A stretch of 64,000 nt of DNA. Source: Piezodorus guildinii (Eukaryota; Arthropoda; Insecta; Hemiptera; Pentatomidae). The DNA lies in NCBI GenBank assembly GCA_023052935.1, contig CM041298.1:25128961-25192960 (forward strand). Direction: 5' to 3'. Both the position numbers and the translations under genes were made by a program. The notes beneath the pieces are model-generated. The model made no database searches. It had not been told where the DNA came from and worked only from the letters and a program-made list of their open reading frames with translations. Shown here in pieces: positions 33,816 through 45,483 of the stretch (position 1 is its first letter; every line of letters starts with the position of its first letter).

Positions 33816-34872
33816 AATGGGTATTATAAGAAGAAAATTTTCGATGTGATTTTCACTTTTTAGCCAACTTGTACATTTTTTTTTTTTTTTATCTGCCATC
33901 TCAAACTGGTCGGAATAAAAATGGTGGCCATCCAAAACGGGTAAAAACCAGGAATAACCTCATTTTAACATTATAAAGGTAAATATTACAAAAACCAAGC
34001 ATTGTACCAAACTACTCATAATAATAAAAATTAACAATTGCCTAATTAGCTTTGATATGACAGGTGACAGGTGGTCTTATAGGTACCGAGATATCCTGTA
34101 CATGTAATCATTGTGTCCTAATTACGGGAATTGACCTAATTTTAACGTTATGAAGGTAAATATCACAGAAACCACCTATGAAACAATAATACTTATTATA
34201 ATACAAATAATTGGACATTGATTGATAAGCTTTAATTTCAGACCTAATAGACGTCTGCAGGTCTTATAGGTACCGAGATATCATTGTCTATAAAATACTT
34301 TGTGTATTAAACATAGTAATTGATCGACTTTTAACAGTGTTCAGCCCAGTATCATAGAAGCCGCCCATTTTACCAAAATAATTATAATAATAAAAATTAA
34401 CAAGCATTTCACAAGCTTCAGTATACTCGTAAGAGGCGATAGACGTCTCTAGGTCTTATAAGTGTCCAGATATATTCGTCCTCACAATACATTATTTCCT
34501 TAATACAAGAATTGACCTAATTTTAGAATAGAATAGAATAGAATAGAATAGAAAAAAAATTTTATTCTGGGACTAGGTCCCCTAAGAATAACAGTTATGT
34601 ACAATTTGAATATATAATATGTCTGGCCAACAGACGATAAAAACATGATTAATTATTATTTACAATTATTATTAAAATTACAATTATTTACAATGAGGAG
34701 TTATATACATAAAAAATAACAAAGAAATTAAATAAAAATATATATCTTCTAAATTTTATCTTATGAGAAAATGAAAATTTTATTTAAACAAAATCAAATT
34801 AAAATTTGGGCGGTAAACGGTAATCTTCATTTATTCAATGTAGATTTCTAGATAAAATTGACATCACATTTG

Positions 34873-35345
34873 CTAATCGTCTATTTGGGATGACAGAAGG
34901 TATAGGAAAAGTTGGGATTTGAATGAGGATAAAGAGGCAGCATGGCGGATATGGATTGGTAAAGAATTCCAGAGTGTGGTAGAGCGAACAATAAAGGAAC
35001 GATCAAAGGTTTTGGTTCTGTGAGTAGGAAGGTAAAGGTCAGAATGTCGCGATCGAGTTTCAAGTGAGTGGATTGAGGATTTAAATTGAAGGAGACTGTA
35101 TATGTAGGAAGGATGCTGGGAGTTAATAGTTTGGTAGAGGTATGATCCAAGGAAATATTGTCTGCGGGTTGAGGGGAGGAGCCACTTTAATTCACCGTAT
35201 AAGTGGGTAACATGAGACCTCCCTGATGTACCGAAGACAAATCTTAAGAAAATGTTCATAATACGCTTTAGTCTGTCCTCAAGCACAGCCGGGAGGCCGT
35301 CATACACCGCACAACAATAGTCAAAGTGGGGAAAATAATACGAGG
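34873..35345 (-). pseudogene. CR1-like LINE C-terminal domain
   Basis: Reads YYFPHFDYCCAVYDGL, LEDRLKRIMNIFLRFVFG, HVTHLYGELKWLLPSTRR, FDRSFIVRSTTLWNSLP and SLSSFKSQLFLYLL, then the stop. The WNSLPxxIR and FKxxLxxYLL blocks are the usual C-terminal ending of this LINE group, whose function is not well known. It belongs in frame after RT but is shifted, and the first ~35 residues of the ORF beginning at 35430 are not part of it. Confidence 0.85.
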
Positions 35346-36955
35346 AGCTTACGAGTGGATTGGGGGAGGAGATGACGGGAGCGATGGAAAAATTTAAGAG
35401 TACTGATTGTTCTTCGGGAGATTTGGGCAATATGAGGTTTCCAGGAGAGTGATTGGTCGATGGTGATACCTAGGTTTTTGACAGTGGAACTGAACGTAAT
35501 TGGGCAATTATTAAGGATTAGACTTGGAAAATTGGTATGACATTTGATAAGGGAATTGGAACCTATTACTATTGCTTGCGTCTTCATGGCATTTAGCTTG
35601 AGTTTATTCAGATATCCCCAGGCGCTGATTCTATCCAGGTCCTCCTGAATCTTCGAAAATGCTAATAATGTCTCGGAGGGGGAGAAGGATAGGTAGATCT
35701 GGAAATCATCAGCGTACAAATGGTGGGAGCAATGATGGATAGAGTTGGGAAGGTCATTTATATAGGAATTAAAAAGGAGAGGAGATATACTTGAACCCTG
35801 GGCCACACCTGCCGAAAGGGCACGAAAGGAAGATAGAGGATGATTAGGAATGGTGACAGCTTGGGTTCTACCAGAGAGAAAAGAGTGAAACCAACGAATG
35901 GTGTTGTTGGAAAAGGATAGGGATTGTAGTTTGGTGAAAAGGATGGAATGGTCCACGGAGTCAAAAGCTTTTGAAAAGTCAAGAAGTATTAGTACGGTCA
36001 GTTTCTTTTCATCCATAGCAGTATGTATGTCGCTGGTGATTTTGAGTAGAGCGGATTGAGTGGAAAAGCCAGGTCGGAAACCGGATTGGAGAGGATCAAG
36101 AAGTTTAGACTTTTCAAGGAAATTAGATAATTGAGATTGAACTATTCTTTCTAAGGGCTTGGAAAGGTTAGATAGGATAGAAATTGGGCGATAATCTTTA
36201 GGGGATGTAGGATTAGAGGTTTTATTGATAGGATGGACTATTGCTTTTTTCCAAGTTGATGGAAATATAGAATTTTGGAGGGAAAAATTATATATGAATA
36301 GGAGAACTGGTAGGATTTCGGGAAGGCATAATTTTAGTAGTTTGACGGGTATTCCATCAAATCCTATAGAGTTGGTATGGGATTTCATTACAAAGGAGAT
36401 AAGGTCAGTTGGTGTGATATCGGAAAAATAAAAATTATCTAGATTAAATGATGTAATTGAAGAAAAGTCAGAAGGATGTGGAGAATGATTATCAGAAGAG
36501 GAAGATGAAAAGTATATATTTAATTCATCTGGTGAGGCTTGATAGGATGGTGAGGAAGAGGATTTGCAAAGAGACAGTTGGCGAAGGAGTTGCCATTTTG
36601 TCTTTGAATCGGGAGCAGAGGAGAGAGTTTCGTGAAAGTAATTAGATTTTGCTTGTCTGATTGTTGCCTGAGTCAGATTGCGGAGTGCCCTGAATGCTTG
36701 ATAGTCTTCCGTCAGTCTAGTACGTCTAAAGCGTCTACGGGCAGCCTCACGCCTCTTTTGTAAGTCTTTTATTGTTGGACTCATCCAAGGAGCAGGGCGG
36801 CGACGGAAGGTGCAGGTTTTGAGGGGAGCATGTTTATCGAGGATACTGATGAGGTTAGAGGTGAGGATATCGACCATTGAATCTATAGAGGTACATGAAT
36901 ATATATCGTCCCACATTAGGACCTCAAGGTCGGATTGGATGATTTCACGGGTAAG
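35330..36955 (-). pseudogene. CR1-like LINE reverse transcriptase domain
   Basis: Continuation of the same polyprotein. The linker has RRRPAPWMSPTIKDLQKRRE, and the RT begins with FDGIPVKLLK. Motifs follow in order: YRPISILSNLSKPLERIV, QSGFRPGFSTQSALLKI, LILLDFSKAFDSVDH (catalytic Asp), AGVAQGSSISPLLFNSYIND (Val-Ala where most have Val-Pro), LYADDFQIY (catalytic Asp pair) and NLGITIDQSLSWKPHI. Catalytic residues look kept. The frame is intact for about 530 codons, then a second frameshift near 35330 moves the C-terminus. LLDFSKAFD with YADDxQIY fits the CR1/L2/Daphne-type group. I do not assign a finer clade. Confidence 0.9.
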
Positions 36956-37665
36956 GAGTTGATATTACGGAAAGTTGTTGTTTTAGGAAGGATTGCTGGG
37001 GTTTGGATATTGTATGATATGTGTATTAGGTCATGACATGATAAGAATGGGACAGGTAATTGTGATGAAGAGAGGAGGCTATGTGCTGAATCAATTACAT
37101 GAAGGTCGAGCCAGGTATCTGAAAAATGAGTATGATGGGTGGAAGAGAAAGGTATGATAAAAAGATTAAGGGAAAAGAAGAGATTTTCGAGGTACAGTTT
37201 GTCATTGGAGTTGGAAAGTAAATTGGTGTTGAAGTCGCCGGAGATTATAATATTGTTATAGAGAGGAACGTAACTGTAGAGGGTAGTTTCAAAAGGGGCA
37301 TCATACGGAACTAAAGGAGGACGATACACTACTGCAAATAAGAGAGGATGATTGTTACAAATTATTTCAAGGATAATAAATTCAATATGAGGATGATCAG
37401 ATGGGGTTGAAACATCTAGGATACGAGATTTTAGGCTATTATGTACATAGAGACCGACGCCTCCGCCAGTGCGGCCTAATCGGTCATGACGTAAGAAGGA
37501 GTGGTCGGGTAAGGAAATAGAAGAAGAGGGAATGTAGGGTTTTAGCCAAGTTTCTGATACTGCAATTATATGGTAAAAGTTCTGGGTAAAGTATTGAAGG
37601 AATTCATCATAATGAGCGGGCAAGGATTGGGAGTTGACGTGGCAGATATTTAGGATACTAGTCAT
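36950..37665 (-). pseudogene. CR1-like LINE endonuclease domain
   Basis: APE-type endonuclease that would nick target DNA. Visible motifs are HVNSQSL near the start, AVSETWLKPYIP (catalytic Glu), GRTGGGVGLYVHNSL, FAVVYRPP, SGDFNTNLL, and near the end SCHDLIHISYNI. Family members have SDHD at this last site, so Cys in place of the catalytic-site Asp should disable it. The ATG at 37665 (MTSILNICHVNSQSLPAHYD) is a plausible start, because this resembles the beginning of EN in one-ORF LINEs. A frameshift at about 36955 separates it from RT. In the alternative frame the link reads LLTREIIQSDLEVLMWDDI. Confidence 0.88.
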
Positions 37666-38283
37666 AGGAACGGGATAGGGAAAAACACTGATGGTAGTAA
37701 GACGACGTAGCTAAATGTTGGTTAAATTTGAATATTAGAAGAAAATAAATACAAAATAAAACAATCAAAAGTGTTGAGTAAAGAATACTTGAAAAATGAA
37801 ATAAATAATGAATATTGAAGAAAAGAAAAATTGTAAAATAATAAAAATATACCGTGACACTAAACATTAAACTCAGTAAATTACATATAGAGGCCGTGGT
37901 GTGAATCCGTTTGTAGCCAGAAGGTAGACGGTAGTCGGGACGTCAGCCGAAGACCTCCAGGTCCTGCGCTCGGTCGAACGAATTTTAACGTTATAAAGAT
38001 AAATATCACAGAAACCACCCATGATACAATAATACCCATTATAATATACATAAATTGACATTGAATTAATTTATTTCATAATACGTATTTTCCTGTAATA
38101 CTTCTTTTCTGTAATAATTACCTTTATAATATTATAATCAGGTCAATTCTGAATTTGGACCGTTATGGATGGCCGCCATTTTTTATTCCGACCAGTTGGT
38201 GGTAGCAGACAAAAATGTTGTTGTTCAAGTTGGCTAAAATGTATAATAAAAATCACATTACAAATTTCCTTCTTATAATACGC

Positions 38284-38852
38284 TTTTTCCGGCCCCTCTT
38301 GGTCTATCAGGTTTTTTTACAGAAGCCGCGAGTTATAAACCCTAGGATAATCATACTGCAAGGTGACTAAAAGCAGATAAAATTAAGTGATTATTGTAGA
38401 TAATAATATATCTTTTGAACCGTAATTTTCTAAAAAAATTAGTTATAGCTTGTTAGGTGTGTGTACGCACTTGATTTTTTTTAGATAAATGTTTGATGCT
38501 TGTGAGCAGTATCCACTGCTTGTGAATCGCGTAAAACATGTTGAGAAAAATCTGGTAAGAATAGAAAGGAAGAAGTATTGGCAGATTTATTTGATCCCAC
38601 AAATAAATCTGTCTTGGTTCAGAATGATAAGTGGCCACGGGTATGTATACAAGAGTATACCGACCATATTCACCTTTATATAATACAGAAAAAATTCACA
38701 TAAACAAATATTTATAAAAATAGCGAACACTAAACGCTGTATTAATAGATAATATATATATGTAAAATTAAATGAGCTTTAATTTTATTCAGATTTTGTC
38801 AAAATTAAAATAGTCTAAATGGAATAAACTGACCATTTTTTATTCAATTTTT
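38284..38852. other. Spacer, no gene seen
   Basis: AT-rich. Overlapping ORFs on both strands at 38453-38683 are short and unlike any family I know. Confidence 0.35.
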
Positions 38853-39592
38853 ACTTTCACTTCCTATGCTATAAATAGTAAGGGAAAGTATTGCGATCGT
38901 GAAAATTTTTGAATTCTAGTTTTCAACGGTAATATACATATTAAATGAATCCAAATAAACAAGCCCCACAAAAAGGTTTCTGTGTGTGTGTGTGTGTGTG
39001 TGGTAACCCCCGGGCGAAAACGTTAAAAACTGAAATTTTACATTTAAGACAAATCTACGCCCGAGACCTTACAAAACCTTTTTCATTAAAATGAGCTTAC
39101 CAGAAGAGCCACTTTATACCAAGCATTTTGCACCTCTTTTCGATTTTCTCGAAAACAGTTCCGAGGATTTTGATTAAACTCGCTATATCAATGTAATATT
39201 TAATGGGCTTTAATATCATTTAGATTTTATTCGGATCAAAATGGTTTGACAGGGCTCTAATGCCGATATTTTAAATTTTCTATCTCTTAAGTTCCATTAA
39301 TTTTGTTGATTCTATAAAAATAACTATATTATCTTGTTACCACTGATGAAAAGCAGGTAAATATATAAATTGAGTGAATTCGATACACAAATAAAGGAGA
39401 AAAAAGTATAAATATTTTTTTTCGTTTTCGGTTTTGAACATAAGAACAGTATTATACATGTACATACTATGCGTGTATGTACATAATATACACGTATTTT
39501 TATCTCTAACTTACTTTGAAAATTCTTTCATTGATTTTAAATATGGAGGTAAGTTAAAGTCGTGTGTTGCCCGCACCAAATTTTTTTTAAAT
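38853..39592 (-). repeat. Repeat A copy, complete, reverse
   Basis: From TTTTTACTTTCACTTCCTAT at 38853 to GTGTTGCCCGCACCAAATTT at about 39592. It carries all internal blocks in reverse, with a (GT)n expansion at 38983-39001 in the region that is (CA)n in other copies. Confidence 0.93.
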
Positions 39593-40311
39593 GTCTTCCT
39601 TATTGTTTTGATGATTTGAAATAATAAACCATTTCTAAATGATGAATATTTTATCGGGAGATAACAATAGTTATATAGGTGCCTAATATACCGTTGTATT
39701 GCTAAAAATCTTTTACCTACCTCCGTGACTATAATCCATTAAACATTTTTTTATTTTTTAAAGACATTTAGATATGAAAATAAATTGTTGAGGAATTATT
39801 TTAATTAAATTTTAATAGAAATATATGTTTTATTTTCAATTTGTAATACAAATTGTTTCAACATTTATACTGCTAATTTGATACATTTATGAAGCATTAA
39901 TTATACATTGAAATGCATTTAAGAATATTTAAATACATTTAGATATGAAAATAAATTGTTAAATAATAAATTAAATTGAATTTCAGTAGAAACATGTGTT
40001 TTATTATATTTGTAATAATCTATTATATTATTATTTACGACAATCAGTTAGTTTTATCGGCTTTTCATCCCTCTTTATTAACTTTTATAATTTTCTGCAT
40101 AAGACAATTTTTTTTTCTAAAATCTTTAGCTTTCCAACGGTATATTATACATGTATTTAAAAACAAAAAACTGCATTAAAAGTTTGTTTGCAGTTTTCTC
40201 CTTTAGTTAGAGATCGAATTCGTTTAACTTATATATTTAGCTGTTTTTTTTTTATCGTTGATAACAAGATTATATTGTTTATTTTTTAGTATCTACACAA
40301 TTAAAGGTACT

Positions 40312-40779
40312 GGCGAACCAGAAGATCTAAATAATTTTTTGTTGCAATGCCCTGTTTACTCCCCGTCCAGAAATAAGTACTTGAGGAAATATATTGAAAA
40401 TATGTCAGACAATTGACATCATAGTACAACTTTTGTTACAAATAGAAAATAAAAAGAAATTTGACAATTTATTTTATTATGTAACAGAAAGTATAAAGGT
40501 AAGAAATTTGTATCTGCCTATTCAAGAATAATTTAAGCGCATTACTAAAATAACAATAATTGAATTTATTAAACTATTTATGATTATTTTATGTGTTTAA
40601 TATTTACACAGTTACAATTTATTTTGCCTTTTATTATGTATTTGTTATAGTTAAGGAAGCGTATTTTGTTTAGTACAGTTGTTATAGATTTCTTTGAATT
40701 ATGTTTGACTGTTTTTTACAACTCGACTCCAATTGGATGGGCTAGCCCGAAAACAAATAAATAGATTTATTTATTTATG
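40312..40779 (+). mobile_element. 5'-truncated LINE tail with TSD
   Basis: 468-bp insertion in repeat A, flanked by a 9-bp duplication AAAGGTACT (40303-40311 and 40780-40788). It starts with a short coding remnant and ends CCAATTGGATGGGCTAGCCC-like, then (AAATA)n. Confidence 0.88.
40315..40416 (+). pseudogene. LINE ORF2 extreme C-terminus
   Basis: The last ~33 codons read EDLNNFLLQCPVYSPSRNKY and finish ENMSDN-stop. NFLLQCPxYxxxR is the terminal knuckle half (H/N-x3-4-C-P) seen at the end of many LINE proteins. Too short to name the clade. Confidence 0.65.
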
Positions 40780-41261
40780 AAAGGTACTTTAAGGGAAGAA
40801 AATTTAAAATATTGGCATTTAATCCCTGTCAAAATATTTCAATCATAATAAAACCTACATCATATTAAAGCCCATCAAATTTTACACACATATATAGAGT
40901 TTAATCGAAATCGTTAGAGCCATTTTAAAAAAATGCACAGTTATAAAGTGGCTCTTCTGGTTAGCTGATTTTTATGAAAAAGTTTCTGTAACATTTCGGG
41001 CGTATAGATGTCTTAAATATGAAATTTCAGTTTCATAGGACTTTTTGTTTTCGCCCGGGACTGACCACACATACATAGACTTTTCTGCGGGACTTGGTCA
41101 TTTGGACCCAGGTGTGACTCTAAAACGTGTATTTCCGATGAAAACTTGAATTTAAATTTTTGACTATCGCAATAATTTCCCTTACTATATATTTCATATA
41201 TAGGTAAGTTAAAGTAAAAATAAACAAACAAATTATATCAGTTTTTCTCTTTTCTGTTATA

Positions 41262-42160
41262 TTGGGTTGATGCAAAATTAATGCAGGTTTTTAGTAGGTA
41301 TTGTAAATACGCCATATCTTTACTTTAACGATATATATTTAATCAAAATAATTTCCATCTGAATCAATGCACTTTTGCCAACGTTCAACAAGCTTTCTTA
41401 TTCCACCAGAAAAAAAATCCGAATCCCTGGACTCAATGAAATCACGAAAAGAATTTTCAATGTCGTCCTGGTTTTGAAAATTTTTCTCCCTCAAAAAGTT
41501 GTCCAGATGCCTGAAAAGGTGGAAGTCTGTAGGAGAGAGGTCAGGTGAATAAGGCGGATGTTGGAGAACTTCGTAGCCCAACTCGTGCAGTCGTCGAAGC
41601 GTTGGTTGTGCAACGTGTGGTCTGGCGTTATCGTGGAGCAGGATCGGCCCCTTCCGATTCATCAATGCTGGGCAAAGACGTTGCAATTTTTGAGTTCCGA
41701 GTTCCGCCGCCATTTCTCGTGTGGTTTTGGTTGGGTCTTCTTCCACTTTTGACCTCAGCTGGTCGTTGTCCAGAGCAAGATGACGGCCCCGACCTTCCTT
41801 GTCTTCGAGGTCGAAGTCTCCTCTGCGAAACTTCTGGAACCAACGCTGCACCGTGCACTCATTAATAGCCCCCTGACCCCACACTTCATTAATATTACGA
41901 GCCGTTTGCGCAGCGCTGCGCCCTAATTTAAATTCGTAAAAATAAATTTGACGAAAATCGCACTTTGACATTTTCGATTCAAGACCTTTGAACACACTGA
42001 ACAAAACGATTTTACTAAACAAATTCATGGTGAAAGAGAGGGTATTAGATAAGGTTTGTTTTGGTATAATAATGATCAATGTTAGGATTAGCTTTGTTTA
42101 CACAATTGGAATTAAGATATTGCAATAGAGGAAACCTGCATTAATTTTGCATCAACCCAA
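41262..42160 (-). mobile_element. mariner element, 899 bp, 29-bp TIRs
   Basis: Perfect TIRs beginning TTGGGTTGATGCAAAATTAA, flanked by TA on both sides (41260-41261 and 42161-42162). A full mariner is about 1.3 kb. The missing ~0.4 kb lies inside the transposase gene. The identical TIRs and the still open frame suggest a fairly recent, non-autonomous copy. Confidence 0.95.
41339..41971 (-). pseudogene. mariner transposase, internally deleted in frame
   Basis: Mariner transposase, the DNA-cutting enzyme of the element. The natural start is probably MSKCDFRQIYFYEFKLGRSA near 41971, as in relatives. The open frame extends upstream to 42079. The paired HTH region includes ECTVQRWFQKFRRGDFDLED and LALDNDQLRSKVEEDPTKTT. 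Then AAELGTQ joins directly to LCPALMNRKGPILLHDNARP, so about 100 residues with the first catalytic Asp are missing. The second and third Asp remain with 34 residues between them (HDNARPH ... SPTDFHLF), the D34D spacing of mariners. The frame ends with GNYFD. It can bind ends in principle but cannot cut. Three plus-strand ORFs over this gene are shadows. Confidence 0.93.
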
Positions 42161-42162
42161 TA

Positions 42163-42590
42163 TAAAGCTTCGTTGTTATGAAGATAGTACAAAATTTAAT
42201 GGAATAGGGGTAGTTACCAAGATTTAATAAATAAAAAGTTCTCCAACTCATCAATTCCCCTTTAACCTAAATCGAAATCCATTAGGTAATTGTACTTACT
42301 GCTACAGGACTATCCGAAATCCGTGTTCGTTTTACCCTCCATATATTTGTTAGGATAAATTATTAACCTGAATAATATTGGAGAGAGAATGTTTAATATA
42401 CGAATCTTTGGCCGGTGTATTAGTCATAATTTAAATAAGCCATTATAAATGATTCATTTTATGTAATAATGTGAATTCCAGAAATTAATTTTAGACCAGA
42501 TAAAATCGCTACGTGAGAATGGAGCTCTTTTAATTACAATATAAAATTAAATAATATAAAATTGGAATTGATTTGAAAGTTTAACTGAAA
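42163..42590. other. Spacer, no gene seen
   Basis: AT-rich with no recognised repeat. Confidence 0.35.
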
Positions 42591-42599
42591 TATATTATA

Positions 42600-43150
42600 A
42601 TTCGCCTGACTTTTTTGACATGATAGGTATCTTTTCTGATAGTAACTAGTTTTTATAGTACAACTTTTTTCATTATCAAAAATGTAATACGTTTGACACG
42701 CTATAACTGTTAATATAGCTCAAACAGAAAATTCTATGATATTTTCGAAGTCTTATTGCCTTATCTTTAGAATAACTCAATTAAATTTCTTCTTGATGTT
42801 TACATAAAATTGTTCTCAGTTCTAATATTAAATTTCTTCTTGCACTTCTTATATGGTGTCCCAACTACATATATTCGATTAATTTAGTTTCAAATGGATA
42901 TCACGAAGAGGATGACTATATTTTTATATTCAATCAGAACAATTTCTTATTTGATTAATATTTATTATCAAATCAACTATACAAAACGTTTCAAAGTCTT
43001 ATCGCCTCATCTTCATAATAACTTATTAAAACTGCTTCATGATGTTTACTTAAAATTGACAAAATATTTCTCTCTTCTGATCGTAACTAGTTTTTATATT
43101 ATAACTTTTTTTACCCTCAAACATGTAACATGTTTGACAATCTATTGTAA
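42600..43150 (+). repeat. Repeat E (AACGTTTC family), partly tandem
   Basis: The word GTAACTAGTTTTTATA recurs at 42644 and 43085 (about 440 bp apart), with CTTCTTGATGTTTAC-like words between. It contains AAACGTTTCAAAGTC at 42984, then TTATCGCCTCATCTTCATAA. A related copy is at 44060-44545. Confidence 0.7.
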
Positions 43151-43870
43151 TGTATTGATGATTCTGAGGGGAGGAAATTCATTATTGAATAACTAATATA
43201 TTAACTAAATAAATATTGATAAGCCTATGTCGGCAAAAGTACAAAGGATGTGTACCTGTGTCCCTTGGGTTCTCCAATAGGCCCCCCAGCGATACCTCGG
43301 GAAACTTCCTAGACCCCAGAGGCACTTCCCATATCAGCCCCCGCCTTCCTTTGTCTGATAGCAGATCGGCATTTTCCAAATAAGAGTATTTTGAGAAAGA
43401 ATAGGGGTTTGAAGTGATAAGGGTGTGATTTTAAAATCGGAGAAGGGTAGTCATATTCCAACGGCAGTTGAAGTCCAGCAAGAGGAGGGATGGGTTCCAT
43501 CTACAAGAAGAGGAGAGGTCCGTCGGGGGTGAAAGATCAGCTGGAGAATGAAGCCTAGAAGGGGCGCCGAAGACTGATTCCAACTTTGCCAGCCAACTAA
43601 GCTTTTGTAAGATATTTCTTTATTGTAATATTGTATGGCAAGGTAAACTGTAATGTCCCTCAGTATTCTCAGGCACTGTGTAGGTAGACCGTATATGTTT
43701 AAGTTCATTTAAATAACAATATCATGTATTGGAACTTGTCTAATTTAATCTTACCCTGATTAATCTAACCATCCCTGCATGCCACCAACTGGAATCGGTA
43801 AACACGATACCTTTGGAAAGGAAATCCAATGGTTTCATTAAGTATAGTCTATACATACAACATATATATG
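43151..43870. other. GC-richer island of unknown nature
   Basis: 43220-43360 and 43440-43620 are much richer in GC than their surroundings, with CCTTGGGTTCTCCAATAGGC and GAGGAGGGATGGGTTCCATC as landmarks. Three short overlapping minus-strand ORFs cover it, but none resembles a known protein. It could be a gene remnant or part of an unidentified element. Confidence 0.35.
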
Positions 43871-44059
43871 TAGTAAACTAGTTTTTGAAAGTACCGCTGC
43901 CTTATGGCCTTTTCTCGTGCCAGTCAAAAACACAGTACAATAACTGTTAATATTGCATGACATTTTTCTATTACGAAATTTAATGTGAAATATATTTTGT
44001 TATATAATATTTCTCGCTAGGACCTACTGTTTAAGAGCTACATTGATTAAAAAAAAAGT

Positions 44060-44545
44060 ATTATAATATTCAATAGAGAACAATCTCATATATTTATACT
44101 TATTACCACATCAATCGAACTTAACGTTTCGAGGTCTTATCTCCTCATCATCAGAATAACTGATTAAAATTCCTGAAGGTGGTCTCTGGACCTACTGAGT
44201 TAAAACAGTGAAGTGCTACCACTAGGTAGTTCTTTTTCAAGACATTTTCATGACTTTTTTTTTTTTTCATTCCTCATGTTTCCTTATTGTGTTCTTTAAT
44301 ACCGTTGTAAATTACAATAAATAAATTTAAAAAAAAAAACTGTTCCTAGTTCTAATTATAATTTTTTTCTTGCACTTCTTATATGATGTTCCAATTACAC
44401 ATATTAGATTAATTTAGTTTAAAATCAATATCACGAAGAGTATAACTATACAATTATATTCAATTAGAATAATTTCTTCTTTTATTTATATTTATTATCA
44501 TATCAGTTATACATAACGTTTCGAGGTCTTATATTTTAAATATAA
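44060..44545 (+). repeat. Repeat E copy, split by Jockey tail
   Basis: 44060-44170 (ACTTAACGTTTCGAGGTCTT, then CCTCATCATCAGAATAAC) and 44339-44545 (TTGCACTTCTTATATGATG, AATATCACGAAGAG, CATAACGTTTCGAGGTCT) follow the order of 42600-43150. Confidence 0.75.
44171..44338 (+). repeat. Jockey-family LINE 3' UTR fragment
   Basis: A 165-bp tail with GGTGGTCTCTGGACCTACTG, AGTGAAGTGCTACCACTAGG and GTAGTTCTTTTTCAAGACAT, ending A-rich. It matches the last part of the copy at 29440. Essentially non-coding. Confidence 0.85.
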
Positions 44546-45483
44546 GTCGATTTAAATCGATATTTTAAATTTTCTTCCTCTAAAGTACCTTTATTGTTGT
44601 AGATTAAAAAAAAAAAAATAAGCATATAATTTTACTAGCATTGATAAATAACAGCTAAATATGCAAGCTAAGCCCATTTGGTAAACAAGTAAAGGAGAAA
44701 ATTGCAAACATATTTGTTAATGTGTAAATTATTATTATTATTATTATTATTATAATTATTATTATTATATTATTTGTTAATGGGTAAATCAATTTTTGTG
44801 TTATTGAACATAAGCATAGTAATATAGATGTATAATATATCTTTGGATAGCTAAATATTTTAGAAGAAATATTATGTACATGGAATTGTAAAGGTTAATG
44901 GGATGGTTTTGATTTGACTAGCTATATCGATGTAAGATTGAATGTGCTTTAATATCATGTAGGTTTCATTCTGATTAAAATAGCCTGATGAGGTGTAAAT
45001 GCCGATATTTTAAATTTTTCTTCTAAAGTACCTTTGAATTTATAGATTTAAAAAAATATTGGAACATCATCATATTAGTATTGATAAATAACGGGTAAAT
45101 ATGCAATCATGATAAAGAACTAAAGGAGAAAAGTACTAAAATATTTCTTATGCAATTTTTGCGTTTTGAACACAAGAATAGTAATATAGAGGTATAATAT
45201 ACCGTTGGATAGCTAAAGATTTTAGAAATATATTATCTAATATACGGAATTTTAAAGGTTAATGGAGATTGATGAAAAGCCGATAAAACTAACTGATAAA
45301 ACTGATTTTTGTTGATAAAAATATAATAGATTATTTAATAAAACATATGTTTCTATTTAAATGTTAAAAAAATAATTCGTTAACAATTTATTTGTATCTT
45401 TCAATGTATTTAAAAATCCTTAGATTGATTTTAACAACGGAAGTAAGTGAAAGTCGTGTGTTGCGCGTACCAGATTTTTTTGA
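44546..45483 (-). repeat. Two reverse repeat A fragments
   Basis: 44546-44900 has GATATTTTAAATTTTCTTCC and downstream blocks. 44905-45483 repeats GCCGATATTTTAAATTTTTC and runs to the 5' end, GAAGTAAGTGAAAGTCGTGT then GCGTACCAGA. An (ATT)n tract lies at 44727-44770. Confidence 0.8.

Larger units (their letters stand above)
34526..37980 (-). mobile_element. CR1-superfamily LINE, 3.45 kb
   Basis: Inserted into repeat C with a 7-bp duplication AATTTTA (34519-34525 and 37981-37987). Its minus-strand order is a ~315-bp leader, endonuclease, RT, C-terminal domain, 3' UTR and an (ATTCT)n tail, as seen for CR1-like elements that end in short tandem repeats rather than poly(A). No ORF1 is present, so it is either 5'-truncated or a one-ORF type. 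Confidence 0.9.
33819..38283. mobile_element. Repeat C: foldback-type element, split by a CR1-like LINE
   Basis: Terminal inverted repeats of about 130 bp: 33819-33945 (GGTATTATAAGAAG, AACTGGTCGGAATAAAAATG, GGCCATCCAAAACGG) pair with 38157-38283 in inverse. Inside are four imperfect direct units of about 180-190 bp, beginning near 33952, 34130, 34319 and 34510, each with a TTTTAACGTTAT-like start, a TAAATATCACAGAAACCACC word and TTATAGGTACCGAGATATC. Removing the LINE (34526-37980) restores an element of about 1.0 kb. A second copy is at 48440-49150. No coding capacity. Confidence 0.85.
39706..41218 (+). repeat. Repeat A copy, partly duplicated, split by LINE tail
   Basis: 39706-39835 and 39930-40302 overlap in content (TAGATATGAAAATAAATTGT twice), so the 5' part is duplicated. 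The copy resumes at 40789 and ends GGTAAGTTAAAGTAAAAA at 41218. Confidence 0.85.

Noticed and set aside
36900..36930. TAATG overlap between the endonuclease and RT frames, as in termination-reinitiation
   Set aside because: The RT frame continues upstream of this ATG without a stop (TREIIQSDLEVLMWDDI), so EN and RT were one frame and a frameshift near 36955 produced the overlap by chance.
41545..41865. Plus-strand ORFs of 64-106 codons
   Set aside because: They lie opposite the mariner transposase and have no family resemblance, so they are shadows of the minus-strand gene.
43182..43708. Overlapping ORFs as a host gene in the GC-rich island
   Set aside because: None has a recognisable domain, and their boundaries do not agree with splice signals. 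Kept as an unknown segment.
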